A stretch of DNA of 64,000 nt from contig NJBM01000024.1 in assembly GCA_005223045.1 (NCBI GenBank), forward strand, positions 1 through 64,000. Direction: 5' to 3'. This document shows positions 35,401-45,129 of the stretch, in pieces. Source of the stretch: Planctomycetes bacterium B3_Pla. GTDB lineage: Bacteria; Planctomycetota; Phycisphaerae; Sedimentisphaerales; Anaerobacaceae. Under the pieces are notes generated by a model. It made no database searches, was not told the DNA's origin, and saw nothing but the letters and a program-made list of their open reading frames with translations. Positions within the stretch are counted from its first letter, which is position 1. Each line of letters starts with the position of its first letter. The translations under genes and the position numbers were made by a program.

Positions 35401-37037
35401 GTCCTTCCGACGATGACTTGCCCGGCGCAATCCAATACGAGGGACCGTTTACTTTGAGCCATAGTGCCTGCGTCAAGGCGAGGGTCCAGACCGGCGGTAC
35501 GTGGAGCGCGCTGAGTGAAGCGATCTTTGCCGTAGGTCCGGTGGCCGAGAGCCTGCGAATCACGGAGATAATGTATCATCCTGCTGAGCCTAACGAGGAA
35601 TTCATCGAGCTGAAGAACGTCGGAGCCGAAACGATCAATTTGAATCTGGTGAGTTTCACAGACGGCATCGATTTCGTCTTCCCGGAATCTGAGCTTGCAC
35701 CCGGTGAGTATGCCGTGTTCGTTCGGGACGCGGAGACTTTCGCGGCCAGATACCAGACCGTCCGAAACAACATAGACGTCAACGTAACCGGTCAATATGC
35801 CGGCAGGCTCAACGACGCCGGCGAAAGAATCAGGCTCCAGGACGCCGCCGGACGTGCGATTCTGGACTTTGACTACAAAGACGGCTGGCGGTCGCTTACC
35901 GACGGCAAGGGTTTTTCTCTGACCGTAATAGACTCGGCCAATCCTGACCCGAACAGTTGGGGCGATAAGGACTCGTGGCGCGCGAGTGCATACGTTGGTG
36001 GTTCACCGGGGCACGATGACAGCGGCATTATTCCCAATCCCGGCGCTGTAGTTGTGAACGAGCTGCTGGCTAATTCGCCCGGCACTTCGGACTGGATTGA
36101 ATTACACAACACGACCGGGACCGTGGTCGATATCGGCGGTTGGTTCCTCAGCGACAGCAAGGTTAATCTCTCCAAATACCAGATTGCCGGCGGGACCACG
36201 ATTAGCCCGTATGGGTATGTCGTTTTTGTTGAGGACCTGCATTTCGGCAACACAAACGATCCTGGCTGCCGGGAGCCTTTTGCCCTGAGCGAGAACGGCG
36301 AGCGGCTGTACCTGAGTTCGGCACAAAACGGGGTGTTCACAGGATACCGCAGCGTTGAAGATTTCGGCGATTCGGTTCCCGGAGTGTCATTCGGGCGACA
36401 CTATAAGAGCAGCACTGACACCTACAACTTCGTAGCGATGGCCCATAATACACCGGGCTCGGTCAACGCCGGTCCCAAGGTCGGCCCGATAGTTATCAGC
36501 GAGATCATGTACAACCCCGATTGGCCCGTTGGCAGCCCGTACACTAATGACCAGTACGAGTACGTCGAGCTTCACAACGTCGGCACGGAGCCTGTTACGC
36601 TAATCAACTCCGACAACGGTCAGCCCTGGAAGTTCACTGACGGTATTAAATTCACCTTCCCGGACTATCCCGGCGTTACCATACCTGCAGGTGGACATGT
36701 CTTGGTGGTCAAGAACATGGATGCGTTTTCCTTAAGCTACTCCCGCGTGCCTGCCGGGATGATTCTCGGCCCCTACGACGGCAGGCTGAGCAATGCCGGT
36801 GAGAGGTTGGAACTTGGCATGCCCTCAAATGTGGCGGACGACGGCGAGTATCACTACATCCGGGTAGATAGGGTCAACTACAGCGACGGCTCTCATCCGG
36901 ATGATAGCCTCGGCTCGATAGACTTCTGGCCGACCGAACCGGACGGCTACGGCGCATCGCTCAAACGCAAGATCCTCACCAATTACGGCAACGATCCTGC
37001 CAATTGGACTGCTTCGATTCCTTCTCCAGGTGAGTAA
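32499..37037 (+). CDS. Giant exported CotH / lamin-tail-domain protein with dockerin-like repeat
   Basis: A 1512-aa surface or secreted protein. GTG 32499 has GAGGAAGG 10 bases upstream; ATG 32511 in the same frame is an alternative. A signal peptide is followed by a dockerin-like duplicated motif at about 27-85 (GDLNGDCRVDLLDVQLF, then GDLDGVDGVNMVDFALL). Next come a lamin-tail domain (about 86-220), a chitobiase-C-like beta domain (about 240-325), a CotH-like domain (about 387-690), a second chitobiase-C-like segment, a beta-sandwich module (about 805-965), and lamin-tail domains starting near 1017, 1180 and 1333. In the CotH part, WDAEGTM replaces the more usual WDYN. The protein ends 25 bp from its convergent paralogue. 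Function unknown; adhesion or polysaccharide binding is likely. Confidence 0.88.
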   Translation: MFGYMRFSLLALVVSVSLAGTVQAGCPTGDLNGDCRVDLLDVQLFAGQWLNPSDDSEAAAAGDLDGVDGVNMVDFALLGRNWLEVGIPLTINEVMASNRSSLRDPQGQYDDWIEIYNSGTDPINVGNMYLTDDLERPTMWRIPRNAPAATTIPAGGYLLIWADDDTGDSGLHANFKLDADGDYVALFAGDGVTLIHSVAFGRQTSDMSYGSYPDSDAESRFLAFPTPGRQNDGAYLGEVKAPQFSHKRGFYDAPFSVTVATETDGATIQYTLDGANPYESIGRFPTGTPYTGPVSISRTTCLRVKAIKPGWKPSAVKTATFLMNVSEAARSLPAISLVGSDRTTFYEPDGVMAIVGGSYAGNGTWTSSGGDSHNNPMRRGMEYERPVSFEWIMPGDNSGFQVNCGLRVHGSDYMRPRYRRQDGNWTGNGKFAFRLYFRGRYGPNWLEYPLFPFEVERFKSIVLRGGHNDRVNPFIKDELMRRLQKDMGHVASGGRMANLFINGEYKGYFNPCEHIKDAFCQQWYGGNEPWDVMTMSGLRDGSIAGWNDLLNYARNNDLSNNAYYQEVGRRLDIPAFIDYLILQLWNANWDWPQNNWSAAAEQSDNGLWRFFVWDAEGTMESGDLSRTGFGDFPSWVAGAKGLNNLQTPIAWLYRALKDNQMFRQLFGDRLYRHFYNGGALTAANITARFMELHDEMLGVIPNMDMYILNGWVPNRLDIFLDTCAKEGVYTSGGPTFSVNGLARHGGHIADADNLTITRTGRVHSIYYTVDGSDPLPPGTLQSPGTLSKVLVAEHADKRAFVPMRGVSDNWKDGRAFDDSAWSFGAGTPGAVGYEMKRPPTYTNLIGLNVQPQMYLKNATCYIRIPFAFGGSSDGLDSMTLRIKYNDGFLAYINGVEVARRNFSGRPTWNSNAETVRPASEALEFESIDISASLGALKQGGNLLAIQGLSSSATDVDFFISAELLADESPSDDDLPGAIQYEGPFTLSHSACVKARVQTGGTWSALSEAIFAVGPVAESLRITEIMYHPAEPNEEFIELKNVGAETINLNLVSFTDGIDFVFPESELAPGEYAVFVRDAETFAARYQTVRNNIDVNVTGQYAGRLNDAGERIRLQDAAGRAILDFDYKDGWRSLTDGKGFSLTVIDSANPDPNSWGDKDSWRASAYVGGSPGHDDSGIIPNPGAVVVNELLANSPGTSDWIELHNTTGTVVDIGGWFLSDSKVNLSKYQIAGGTTISPYGYVVFVEDLHFGNTNDPGCREPFALSENGERLYLSSAQNGVFTGYRSVEDFGDSVPGVSFGRHYKSSTDTYNFVAMAHNTPGSVNAGPKVGPIVISEIMYNPDWPVGSPYTNDQYEYVELHNVGTEPVTLINSDNGQPWKFTDGIKFTFPDYPGVTIPAGGHVLVVKNMDAFSLSYSRVPAGMILGPYDGRLSNAGERLELGMPSNVADDGEYHYIRVDRVNYSDGSHPDDSLGSIDFWPTEPDGYGASLKRKILTNYGNDPANWTASIPSPGE

Positions 37038-37062
37038 ACAACGCTCACTGCCATAAACAGGG

Positions 37063-40000
37063 CTATGTGCCGGGAGACGGGACAGAAGCGATCCAGTTTT
37101 CGGGGTTGTTGCCGTAGTCGGCTGGGACTTTGCGGGTCAAAGACTGGCCGTTGCCGTCTGAATCGATGGGCCACAAGTCTATCGAGCCGGGGACGTCATC
37201 CGGATGGGAGCCGTCGCTGTAATTTACCCTGTCGATGCGGATGTAATAGCGCTTGCCGGACTCGTCAATCTCACCGGGCATGCTCAGCTCCAACCTTTCA
37301 CCTGCATTGCTCAACATGCCGTCGTAGGGGCCGAGAATCGCCTCGGCAGGCACATCAGGGTAACGCCAGGAAAACGCTTCGAGGTCCCTGACGACCAGGA
37401 TGTATCCTCCGGCAGGGATCGTAACCGGCAAGTCAGCCGGGAAGACAAACTCGATGCCGGAAGTGAATTTCCAGGGCAGGCCTGTTTCGTAGTCGTACAA
37501 AGAAACAGGTTCGCCAGTGACGTTGCTAATTTCAATGTACTCGTATTGATCGTCAGTGTACGGACTGTCGATGGGCCAATCGGGGTTGTACATAATCTCG
37601 CTGATGACTATCGGGCCGACTTTTGGATCAGCGTTGGCGGAACCTTCCGTAGTGTGATCCATCGCCACGAAGTTGTAATTGTCGGTGCTGCTCTTGTAGT
37701 GGCGTCCGAACGATACGCCGGTGGCCGAAGGACCGAAATCCTGTGTGTTGCGGTAGCCTGCCAACACGCCGTTTTGTGCCGAACTAAGGCACAACTGTTC
37801 GCCGTTTTCGCTCAAGGCAAAAGGCTGGTGGCAGCCTGGATCGTTCGTATTGTCGAAATTGAGGTTCTGATAGAGAACAAGGTATCCGTTCGGGCCAAGG
37901 ACCGTTCCGTCTGCAATTTCGTACTTGGCGGGATAATCCTTGCTGTCGCTGAGGAACCAGCCGCCGACATCAATAGCCGTGCCGGTAGTGTTGTATAACT
38001 CAATCCAGTCCGAAGCTTCTTCGTGCGAATGTGCCAACAGCTCGTTAATCACCACGGCGCCGGGATTGGGGATGTTACTGCTGTCATCCCGTCCGGGCGA
38101 GCCGCCGAAGTAGGAACTTGCACGCCAGAAGTCCTTTTCGTCCCAGGCGTCCGGGTCGGGATTGGCCGGGTCTATTGCCGTCAGAGAGAAACCCTGGCCG
38201 TCGGTGATCGAGCGCCAGCCGTCTTTGTAGTCAAAATCCTGTATCGTTTGGCCCAGGGCGTCCTGGAGCCTGATTCTCTCACCGCCGTTGCTCAGCTTGC
38301 CGGAGTATTCGCCGGCTATACTGATGGTTGTGCCGTATCGGGCTTCGAAGTCTTCTCGGTCCCGAACGACCAGGACACGTTCGGCGGCGGCAAGCTCGAT
38401 GCTTGGAAAAGTAAAGTCGATTCCGTTTGTAAAGCTCACCAGGTTCAGATTGATTGTTTCTGTTCCGATGTTTTTCAACTCGATGAACTCTTCGCGCGGG
38501 CCCGGAGGATGATACATAATCTCAGTGATGCGCAGATTAGCCGCTTCCGGGCCAATGCCGAAGGTGGCTTCTTTCATCGCGCTCCAGGTGTTGCCGTTCA
38601 CTGCCCGCGCTTTGATGCGGGTGGTTTCGTTTAGCGTAATCGGTCCCGAATACAGCTCCAAGCCGGGCAAAACAGGGGCGTCGGACTCGCCTGCCGCCGC
38701 GACAAGCTCAACGAAAATAAGGAAGTCGGAATCCGCGGCGGAGGAATTCAGGCCCTGGATGGCCAACAGATTGCTGCCCTGCTGCAAAGCGCCGAGTGAA
38801 TCGGCAATGTCGATGCTCTCTACCTGGACGGCTTCGGCGTCCGGGCGGTCGCCGGCGGCGCCGGAATTCCAGGTGAAGGGATCGGCGACATTTCGTCTGG
38901 CTACCTCAGTGCCGTTGATGTAGGCCACAAAGCCATCGTCGTACCTCATGTTCAGTTTCAATGACTTGAGTTCGTCGATGTTGCCGCCGACGGTGAAGGG
39001 AATACGGATATAACAACTGCTGCTCCTGTCATACATTTGCGCCTCAATGTCGAGGCTCAAGTATCCTTCATAGCCTGAGTCTCTGTCGTATCCCACCCCG
39101 CCGGGACTGCCGGTGGACATGGCCCAACTGCGGTCGCTGAAAGCTGTGGTTTCTTTCCATGCATCGCCGGGCGAACGGATTGGAATTAGCACCCGCTTGT
39201 CCGCGTCCTCGGCCACGAGAGTGCCTCCGGGGACTTGCCAGGTTACCGGCCGATACGGATCGGTGCCGTCCAGCGTGTAGTAGATCGTGCCGCGTTCGGC
39301 GCTCATCTCCAGGTCCACTCCGTGGTCGAATTGGCCGGTCTGAACACTGAAAGCCGGCGGCGCCGCGGCATGTTCCCTGCCGATCTGCATGTCCATCCAG
39401 GTAAGCCGGTCATTAAGCCAGCCCTTCATCCAGGTGATTTCTTCCTGATACGTGTTGGCGATGTACCAGTTCGGCCAGACGTAACTGCCGAGGATTTTCC
39501 AGCGTACGAAGTTTCGAGCTTGCGCTTCGTTCAACAGTGTCGCGGCATCGTCTATTTCTCCAAGCAGCCTGCTCGTGGCCAGTAGATTCCCGCGCAGGTC
39601 AAACCATCGGTCGGCATAGCGCCGCTGAAACGCCGGGTCCTCGAATAAGCGGCGCCACCAGGGATAATCGCCGGCGCCGATCAGGTCATAATACCAGCCG
39701 GTTGGCATCCATCCGTTAAGATAGTCGGCATTGCCGAGCGACAGGTTATAGTCCCAGGCCGGTCCCATGTTTATCTTGCCGCCCCGGTCTTTGAACATGT
39801 AGGTGCTGAGCCGAAAACCGTCGATGTTCTTGGTTAGTTCGACCAGGATATGGATATTGATGAATGAATCCACATCGATGTATTTCGCATACCCCACATT
39901 GGGATCCTTGAAGTTCGGTCCGTTCAGGGCAACCTCGAACTCGATGATATAACTTCGAAGCCAGTTCTTCTGCGGCTCGGTGATATCATATCCATTCGGA

Positions 40001-41481
40001 TCAACATAGATGAGCTGTAAACCCGTACTGGTGTTGAATGTTGGCTCGCCCGAATCGAGCTTGTCCTTCTTGAAAATGTAGCCCCCGGTAATCTGCGGCT
40101 CGGCGTCGTCGGCCGGGTCAAGTGCCTCGATGTCAACGCGATTTTTGTTGCGCTTGATCTTTTCCATCAGCACGTATGCGCCTACGTAATCACTGAGCGA
40201 GACCTTCCCGTCGTCGCTATTCAAAAACACCTCGATAAACCTTGTGCGAGAGGCATATTGGCCGAGATCGTTGCTCCAGTTGTACGACAGGTAATTGCGC
40301 ATCAGCGATTTATCCGAATAGGGTCCTTGCAGGACCCAGTCGGATTCCGCGGGAAAGCCAAGGAGGGAAACGGCTCTTTCCTTGTTGTTTTTATTCCAGG
40401 TCTCGAAGTGATATTGTTTCTTTGCAAAACCCGTCGAACTCTTGCCGCGAACGTCGATCCCGATTCTGCCGGTAAAGTCGGGTACACCAGTCAGCCTTAT
40501 CCGGCCCCTGTCGCCGGTTTCGATGAAGCTGGCATAGCCCAGGGTATGCGCATTCTCGTTGACGCCCTTGCCGAAGGTGTCGATCACAACGATAGGCAGG
40601 TTAGAGCTGAAACTACCGACGTCCGGATCGAAGAATGCATAAGTCTGCGTTGGGATGCCGGAGGACTTCCAGCCGGTCTTGACTGCGATCGCCCGCAGAG
40701 CCGTGCTTCTGCTTATGGGAACCGACCCGATATATTCCGTCCCGTTTCTGGATCGGCCGCCGAGTTTGCCCGGTTCTGAGCCGTCGGTCGTGTAGAAGAT
40801 GGTGACATCTTTGGTTTCTGTGGCGATTGTGACCGAGAACGGCGTTTCGTAAAAGCCGTGGTCCCGGCTGAATTTCAAGTCGGCGACCTCGCCAAGATAT
40901 CCGCCGCTGTTTTCCGCTTCGGGGCTGGGGAAGCCGAAGAAGCGCACCTCATCGTTAGCATCGGGGAATCGACCGAAGGAAACGTCGGCAGACTGGTCGG
41001 GAAAGACGATGCTGTCGATCAAGGTTGCTCCGTCCGTATCGAACAGACCGATTTCCTCACCGCCGGCGTTGAGTCTGAAATTCGCGTGCAGGCCGGGATC
41101 TGCCGTGTCGTTGTCGGCCCATATCAGCAGATAGCCGCCCGCTGGGATCGTTGTCGCGGCCGGATCGTTACCCGGAACCAGCCATTGGGCGGGAACAGCC
41201 AAATCGTCCGTCAAATACATGCCGCCCACGTCCAGAGCATCGACGCCGTAGTTATGGATTTCGATCCAGTCGTCATACTGGCCCTGGGGATCCCGCTTGG
41301 AAAGACGGTTGGATGCCATGAACTCGTTGATTGCCAACGGCAGAACTCTCTGATTCAACTGTTCGGCAAAAATCCGCGTATTCGGGTCCAAATCATTCTC
41401 TGGGTAGTCGGCCTCCACAGGGCCGATCAGGGATACGGTTGTTACAATGGCGAGCAATGAGATTCTTATACGTTCAGACAT
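37063..41481 (-). CDS. Giant exported CotH / lamin-tail-domain protein
   Basis: A 1472-aa protein from ATG 41481, with GAGGA upstream; a GTG at 41499 overlaps that site. A signal peptide (SLLAIVTTVSLIGPVEA) is followed directly by a short degenerate stretch where the paralogue has a dockerin. A lamin-tail domain follows at about 50-190, then a chitobiase-C-like domain, and a CotH domain at about 330-640 with classical features: RGKSSTGFAKKQY, then VGAYVLMEKIKRNKNRVDI and GPAWDYNLSLGN. A second chitobiase-C-like part, a beta-sandwich and three more lamin-tail domains (near 980, 1140 and 1290) follow. The C-terminal 450 residues closely resemble those of the 32499 protein. CotH of spores is a protein kinase; kinase activity here is untested. 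Confidence 0.88.
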   Translation of the reverse strand: MSERIRISLLAIVTTVSLIGPVEADYPENDLDPNTRIFAEQLNQRVLPLAINEFMASNRLSKRDPQGQYDDWIEIHNYGVDALDVGGMYLTDDLAVPAQWLVPGNDPAATTIPAGGYLLIWADNDTADPGLHANFRLNAGGEEIGLFDTDGATLIDSIVFPDQSADVSFGRFPDANDEVRFFGFPSPEAENSGGYLGEVADLKFSRDHGFYETPFSVTIATETKDVTIFYTTDGSEPGKLGGRSRNGTEYIGSVPISRSTALRAIAVKTGWKSSGIPTQTYAFFDPDVGSFSSNLPIVVIDTFGKGVNENAHTLGYASFIETGDRGRIRLTGVPDFTGRIGIDVRGKSSTGFAKKQYHFETWNKNNKERAVSLLGFPAESDWVLQGPYSDKSLMRNYLSYNWSNDLGQYASRTRFIEVFLNSDDGKVSLSDYVGAYVLMEKIKRNKNRVDIEALDPADDAEPQITGGYIFKKDKLDSGEPTFNTSTGLQLIYVDPNGYDITEPQKNWLRSYIIEFEVALNGPNFKDPNVGYAKYIDVDSFINIHILVELTKNIDGFRLSTYMFKDRGGKINMGPAWDYNLSLGNADYLNGWMPTGWYYDLIGAGDYPWWRRLFEDPAFQRRYADRWFDLRGNLLATSRLLGEIDDAATLLNEAQARNFVRWKILGSYVWPNWYIANTYQEEITWMKGWLNDRLTWMDMQIGREHAAAPPAFSVQTGQFDHGVDLEMSAERGTIYYTLDGTDPYRPVTWQVPGGTLVAEDADKRVLIPIRSPGDAWKETTAFSDRSWAMSTGSPGGVGYDRDSGYEGYLSLDIEAQMYDRSSSCYIRIPFTVGGNIDELKSLKLNMRYDDGFVAYINGTEVARRNVADPFTWNSGAAGDRPDAEAVQVESIDIADSLGALQQGSNLLAIQGLNSSAADSDFLIFVELVAAAGESDAPVLPGLELYSGPITLNETTRIKARAVNGNTWSAMKEATFGIGPEAANLRITEIMYHPPGPREEFIELKNIGTETINLNLVSFTNGIDFTFPSIELAAAERVLVVRDREDFEARYGTTISIAGEYSGKLSNGGERIRLQDALGQTIQDFDYKDGWRSITDGQGFSLTAIDPANPDPDAWDEKDFWRASSYFGGSPGRDDSSNIPNPGAVVINELLAHSHEEASDWIELYNTTGTAIDVGGWFLSDSKDYPAKYEIADGTVLGPNGYLVLYQNLNFDNTNDPGCHQPFALSENGEQLCLSSAQNGVLAGYRNTQDFGPSATGVSFGRHYKSSTDNYNFVAMDHTTEGSANADPKVGPIVISEIMYNPDWPIDSPYTDDQYEYIEISNVTGEPVSLYDYETGLPWKFTSGIEFVFPADLPVTIPAGGYILVVRDLEAFSWRYPDVPAEAILGPYDGMLSNAGERLELSMPGEIDESGKRYYIRIDRVNYSDGSHPDDVPGSIDLWPIDSDGNGQSLTRKVPADYGNNPENWIASVPSPGT

Positions 41482-41554
41482 TTTCTGCTGTTTCCTCACT
41501 GATGGCTTCGGCTACCGGTTCAGGGCCTACATCTGTAACCCCACGTCCGGACTA

Positions 41555-41584
41555 ATCTTAACATATCGAAAGCGGTCAAGTCAA
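41555..41584 (-). promoter_or_regulatory. Promoter candidate for the second CotH gene
   Basis: On the minus strand, -35 TTGACT (41584-41579), 18-base spacer, -10 TAAGAT (41560-41555), about 70 bases upstream of ATG 41481. Confidence 0.4.
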
Positions 41585-41708
41585 TGTTTTTCTTGGCTCA
41601 TTGTAGTCAAATATGGGTTACAGGCGGCTTTGGAACGTAAGAAGCAGAGTCGTCCTTCTCGTAAACGAATTGTAGATGGGTGACTATCAGCCCTCATGAC
41701 CCTGGAGG

Positions 41709-44066
41709 TCACTGGAGGGTCGGCGGCGGGACTAACCGGCCGCTTTTCTGGGCCAGCCGTCTGCCGGAATCATAAGTGCCATAGAACGGCACATTCCCAT
41801 CCAGCCAGATATATAATTGCCTCAGTTCATCGTCGTGAAGTTTCACGTCCCGGCTGTGAACGGCATCAGCCAAAACCTTTGTCAACGGACTTTCATCGGC
41901 CCCTATTCTGCCGGGGCGGGTAACAATCGGCTCGATACTGGCCCCGCCCCACTCGTACCATCTGACAAACGGTTTGAGATTATGATATGACCTGGTGAAG
42001 TGCTCCGCCGGCTCGCCGGTCAATGCGATTTTGCTCTTGTTTAGGCCCGGACTGCCGTCGTGACAATTAACACAGTGTTTATCAAGAATGGGTTGAACAA
42101 GTCGTGGAAAACTAAAAGGCCGCGTCCCTTCCGGGCCGGTCTCGATTCGTGAAGGTGCTCGCCGCATGGCAAGAGGACGGCTTTTCTGAATCGTCCCGGT
42201 CTGATTGCGAGGCTCATGACAGCCCACACACGCCCGCCGTTCGCCCGGCTGCAAATATGTTACCGAGCGCATGGATTGGACCGCTCTGCCATCCTCATCC
42301 ACAGCCTGGAAGTATAAAGGCTTCTTTGCAGGGGCACGGAAATAGGCTGAGCCGTCCGCCTCGACCGGCACCGTACCCAGCAGCATTCGCGCGCTCTCGG
42401 CATTGGCATGGCCTATACGCGGCTCATTGGCGACGTGCGTGCGGCTCTTGGGCAGAACCTGAAAGACGCGCAACTCTACTATGCGGCGATTCTCAGGCAT
42501 GGGGAAATGGCTCTTACGCACATCGGTCAGCAAGAACTCACCTTCGTCACCCAAATCTTCATCCAGCGTGCCGGGTACGACCGGCGGGACCTCTCGATGT
42601 TCGAGCGGGACAGGATACATGGATGAAATGCCCTTTTCCCGGTAGAGCAGCTCCATGTTCCCGAAACGGTCGAAATAGTAGAGGCCTGTCTCGGTATCCT
42701 GCTTTACTTTGGGTCCCATACCCGGCAACGGATCAAAGCTGAACGAGACCAGGAAGTAATTCTCCGACAAGGGCCAGGGACTGTGAAAATAGCTGGCGGG
42801 CCAGCCCGGTGCCTCGGGAAAACATACTTCCGGGGTCAGCACTTCGATAGCATCAAAGCTGTCTTGGCCTGTGTCGGGATCCAGGGCAATGCGATGCGGG
42901 TCGAGCACTACGATCGATCCGCCCACGTCGGCATGATGGGCGCCGGCTAAGAAAACGATCTTGTGCGAATTCGGAATCGCTTTTGGTTGATAACAGGCAT
43001 TGATGCGCATGGTATAATTGCCGAACAAGGCTATCGGAGCCGAACCATCCGGATTGGCAATCCACAGACCGTGAAAGTTCGCCGCCGAGCGATCCACATA
43101 GTCCCAGCGAATATAGACGATGCGCCCGTCATGCAGCACCGAGGGATGCCACTCGCTGGTCTCATGGAACGACAGTGTACGCCGGTGTTTGAATGTCGGA
43201 TCGAGTCGGTGCAGGGTATGAGCCGGAAGGGGCTCCCAGGGATTATTGCACCGCGTAAAGCCCCCCCGCGCCGACGACATGAACGCCAGCCCGCCGTCCG
43301 GCAAGGGACAGGGATCGAAATCGTCATCTGGGCCGCGGGTGATTTGTCTGACGTTGCCGCCGTCGATATTCATTGAATATATGTGGAAACATTTGCGCTG
43401 CGTGGAATAATAATCCGGCTTCTCTTCCGCCCTCTCGGCAAAGGCAAAATAGATCGTCCCGGCATCATAAGAGAGAGCCAGTGTCGTATAATTGCCCCGG
43501 CCCAATCGATTTGTTGTCAAATCTTGATGCGCGAACGAATAGCCCGGTTGCTCCAGCAAATAAATCCCGCCGCCGGCGATGTCTTCGTAGTCGTAGTAGT
43601 AGCCGAGATACTCGTGCAACATCTGGCAGATAAAACGCTTTCGCTTCATAAAGAGGATACGTTTGCCTGCAATCAAGGGATTCTTCAGAGCCATACCGCG
43701 TGTCACCCAGCGAATGTCGCGATATAGCCTGGCACGTTCGGCATCAGTCAACTCATCAACGTGCGCAGCGTGTGATCGCAACTTTGCCAGCGCCTGTCTC
43801 TCCCGACCAAGCTCAAGCGCATCAGACCTGCGTGAAAGATCGGTAAGTAACCGTTCGGCCGCGAACAATAGAGCACGAATAGATTTAGGCGACGAAACAC
43901 TTCGGCCGAGGCGCTTTTCCTGGACTTCCCAATCTGCCTCAATAGTCGCTTTGATTTCAGCCGAAAGGATCGAATTGTCCTGCCCTCTCAACGCAGGCAG
44001 AAAAGCAACGAACGGCGTCAACACAGCGATTATAAAAAAGGTCTTTGACTCATGGCAATCAAGCAC
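41709..44066 (-). CDS. HzsA-related exported cytochrome c protein
   Basis: A 785-aa protein starting at GTG 44066, with AAGGAG 7 bases upstream. A signal peptide (FFIIAVLTPFVAFLPALRG) leads to a helical segment, then a beta-propeller-like middle with repeated DPCPLPDGGLAFMSSARGG and HDGRIVYIRWDYVD motifs. Two c-type heme sites follow: CVGCH at about 612 and CVNCH at about 668. This architecture matches proteins related to the hydrazine synthase alpha subunit, which are common in planctomycetes that do not make hydrazine. The actual reaction is unknown; electron transfer linked to extracellular sugar catabolism is possible. Paralogue at 48505. Confidence 0.85.
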   Translation of the reverse strand: MLDCHESKTFFIIAVLTPFVAFLPALRGQDNSILSAEIKATIEADWEVQEKRLGRSVSSPKSIRALLFAAERLLTDLSRRSDALELGRERQALAKLRSHAAHVDELTDAERARLYRDIRWVTRGMALKNPLIAGKRILFMKRKRFICQMLHEYLGYYYDYEDIAGGGIYLLEQPGYSFAHQDLTTNRLGRGNYTTLALSYDAGTIYFAFAERAEEKPDYYSTQRKCFHIYSMNIDGGNVRQITRGPDDDFDPCPLPDGGLAFMSSARGGFTRCNNPWEPLPAHTLHRLDPTFKHRRTLSFHETSEWHPSVLHDGRIVYIRWDYVDRSAANFHGLWIANPDGSAPIALFGNYTMRINACYQPKAIPNSHKIVFLAGAHHADVGGSIVVLDPHRIALDPDTGQDSFDAIEVLTPEVCFPEAPGWPASYFHSPWPLSENYFLVSFSFDPLPGMGPKVKQDTETGLYYFDRFGNMELLYREKGISSMYPVPLEHREVPPVVPGTLDEDLGDEGEFLLTDVRKSHFPMPENRRIVELRVFQVLPKSRTHVANEPRIGHANAESARMLLGTVPVEADGSAYFRAPAKKPLYFQAVDEDGRAVQSMRSVTYLQPGERRACVGCHEPRNQTGTIQKSRPLAMRRAPSRIETGPEGTRPFSFPRLVQPILDKHCVNCHDGSPGLNKSKIALTGEPAEHFTRSYHNLKPFVRWYEWGGASIEPIVTRPGRIGADESPLTKVLADAVHSRDVKLHDDELRQLYIWLDGNVPFYGTYDSGRRLAQKSGRLVPPPTLQ

Positions 44067-44145
44067 GCGTTCTCTCCTTGCCTGTTCTTGCGGCTTCTCT
44101 ATACCTTTATTATTATCGAATCAGCCGATGAATGCAACGGAATAC

Positions 44146-44952
44146 TCAGAATCCGGATTTTAACCATTCAAGAGCGTCGCCAATGTCTCTGCGGCTGGAT
44201 TCTCGATTCCATCTCAGGCTCCACAGCTCCTCGGCTCGCACGTGCCTGACGGTTCCGTCGCCGAAGCAGACATTAACGCCGTCCTTGTGCCGCCTCATGA
44301 CATAGCATACCATTTGCGACCAGTTGCCTATGTTGTACATTTGCTCCTCGGCCGCCACGCTCGCAGGCGCCGGATGGTCGCTGGTGGGCCAGGCGTTGTT
44401 CCATCTTGCGTCTGCAATGAACGGAGTCTCCTTGATGTTCCTGGCATCTACCGTTACCCAGGTCTTGCCGACGTGTGAAGAAGCTCGACTGCCATCCGGC
44501 TCGAGCACATCACGAATCCAGGAATTCTCCCCAAAGCTGCCGATCCCCCAGTCGGTGTCCGCCATCCACGCCGCCTGGGTCACATCGATTTGCCAGGCAT
44601 TGCACGTGTACCCGAAATAGCTCCGAGCTTGAAGACCGGTCGGGTTGCCCGTCGAAACTTTTGTGGCGGCAGGACAAGTGCGCATCTTATTGACGTCGGA
44701 ATAATACGGGCGCAACGTCTGCATGTACGTAGTGTTGACAGTGCCGCCAATATAGAACGGAAGCTTGGAATTGTAATCCGCTGCATAAAGTTGATAGCAC
44801 AAGCCCCACTGTTTAAGGGCCGCCATGCAAACTGTTCCTTGCACCTGTTTTCTGGCCATGCTCAGCACGGGCGTCAGTATGGCCATCAGCAGCGCTATGA
44901 TCGCTATCACCACCAGAAGCTCTATTAGAGTAAAGCCTTTGGGCCTGGCCAT
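44146..44952 (-). CDS. Type II pseudopilin-like protein with H-X9-DG motif
   Basis: A 268-aa protein from ATG 44952, which has AAGGAG 7 bases upstream; the frame extends to 45003 without a comparable site. The N-terminus is a prepilin signal (KGFTLIELLVVIAIIALLMA) with cleavage expected after the glycine. Near the C-terminus HKDGVNVCFGDG gives the H-X9-DG motif typical of the planctomycete pseudopilin-like family. These are numerous in such genomes and often lie next to polysaccharide-degradation genes. It has its own promoter candidate upstream, divergent to the GH92 gene. Confidence 0.9.
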   Translation of the reverse strand: MARPKGFTLIELLVVIAIIALLMAILTPVLSMARKQVQGTVCMAALKQWGLCYQLYAADYNSKLPFYIGGTVNTTYMQTLRPYYSDVNKMRTCPAATKVSTGNPTGLQARSYFGYTCNAWQIDVTQAAWMADTDWGIGSFGENSWIRDVLEPDGSRASSHVGKTWVTVDARNIKETPFIADARWNNAWPTSDHPAPASVAAEEQMYNIGNWSQMVCYVMRRHKDGVNVCFGDGTVRHVRAEELWSLRWNRESSRRDIGDALEWLKSGF

Positions 44953-45042
44953 GACAGGTCTCCTTGTCGTTGAGAGAATAGTGTTTCTCAGGCAGCACTT
45001 CATTTGAATCCGGTCCTGTCTGCTTCCGGCATTGCTTTGTAT

Positions 45043-45072
45043 ATCATATCACAGCCAATGGAGTCGAGGCAA
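45043..45072 (-). promoter_or_regulatory. Promoter candidate for the pseudopilin gene
   Basis: On the minus strand, -35 TTGCCT (45072-45067), 18-base spacer, -10 TATGAT (45048-45043), about 90 bases upstream of ATG 44952. Confidence 0.4.
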
Positions 45073-45129
45073 ATCAATTCGTCGTGCGTATTGCGTCGTG
45101 AGTGATACTCCCTAAGGGACGCCTTACGG

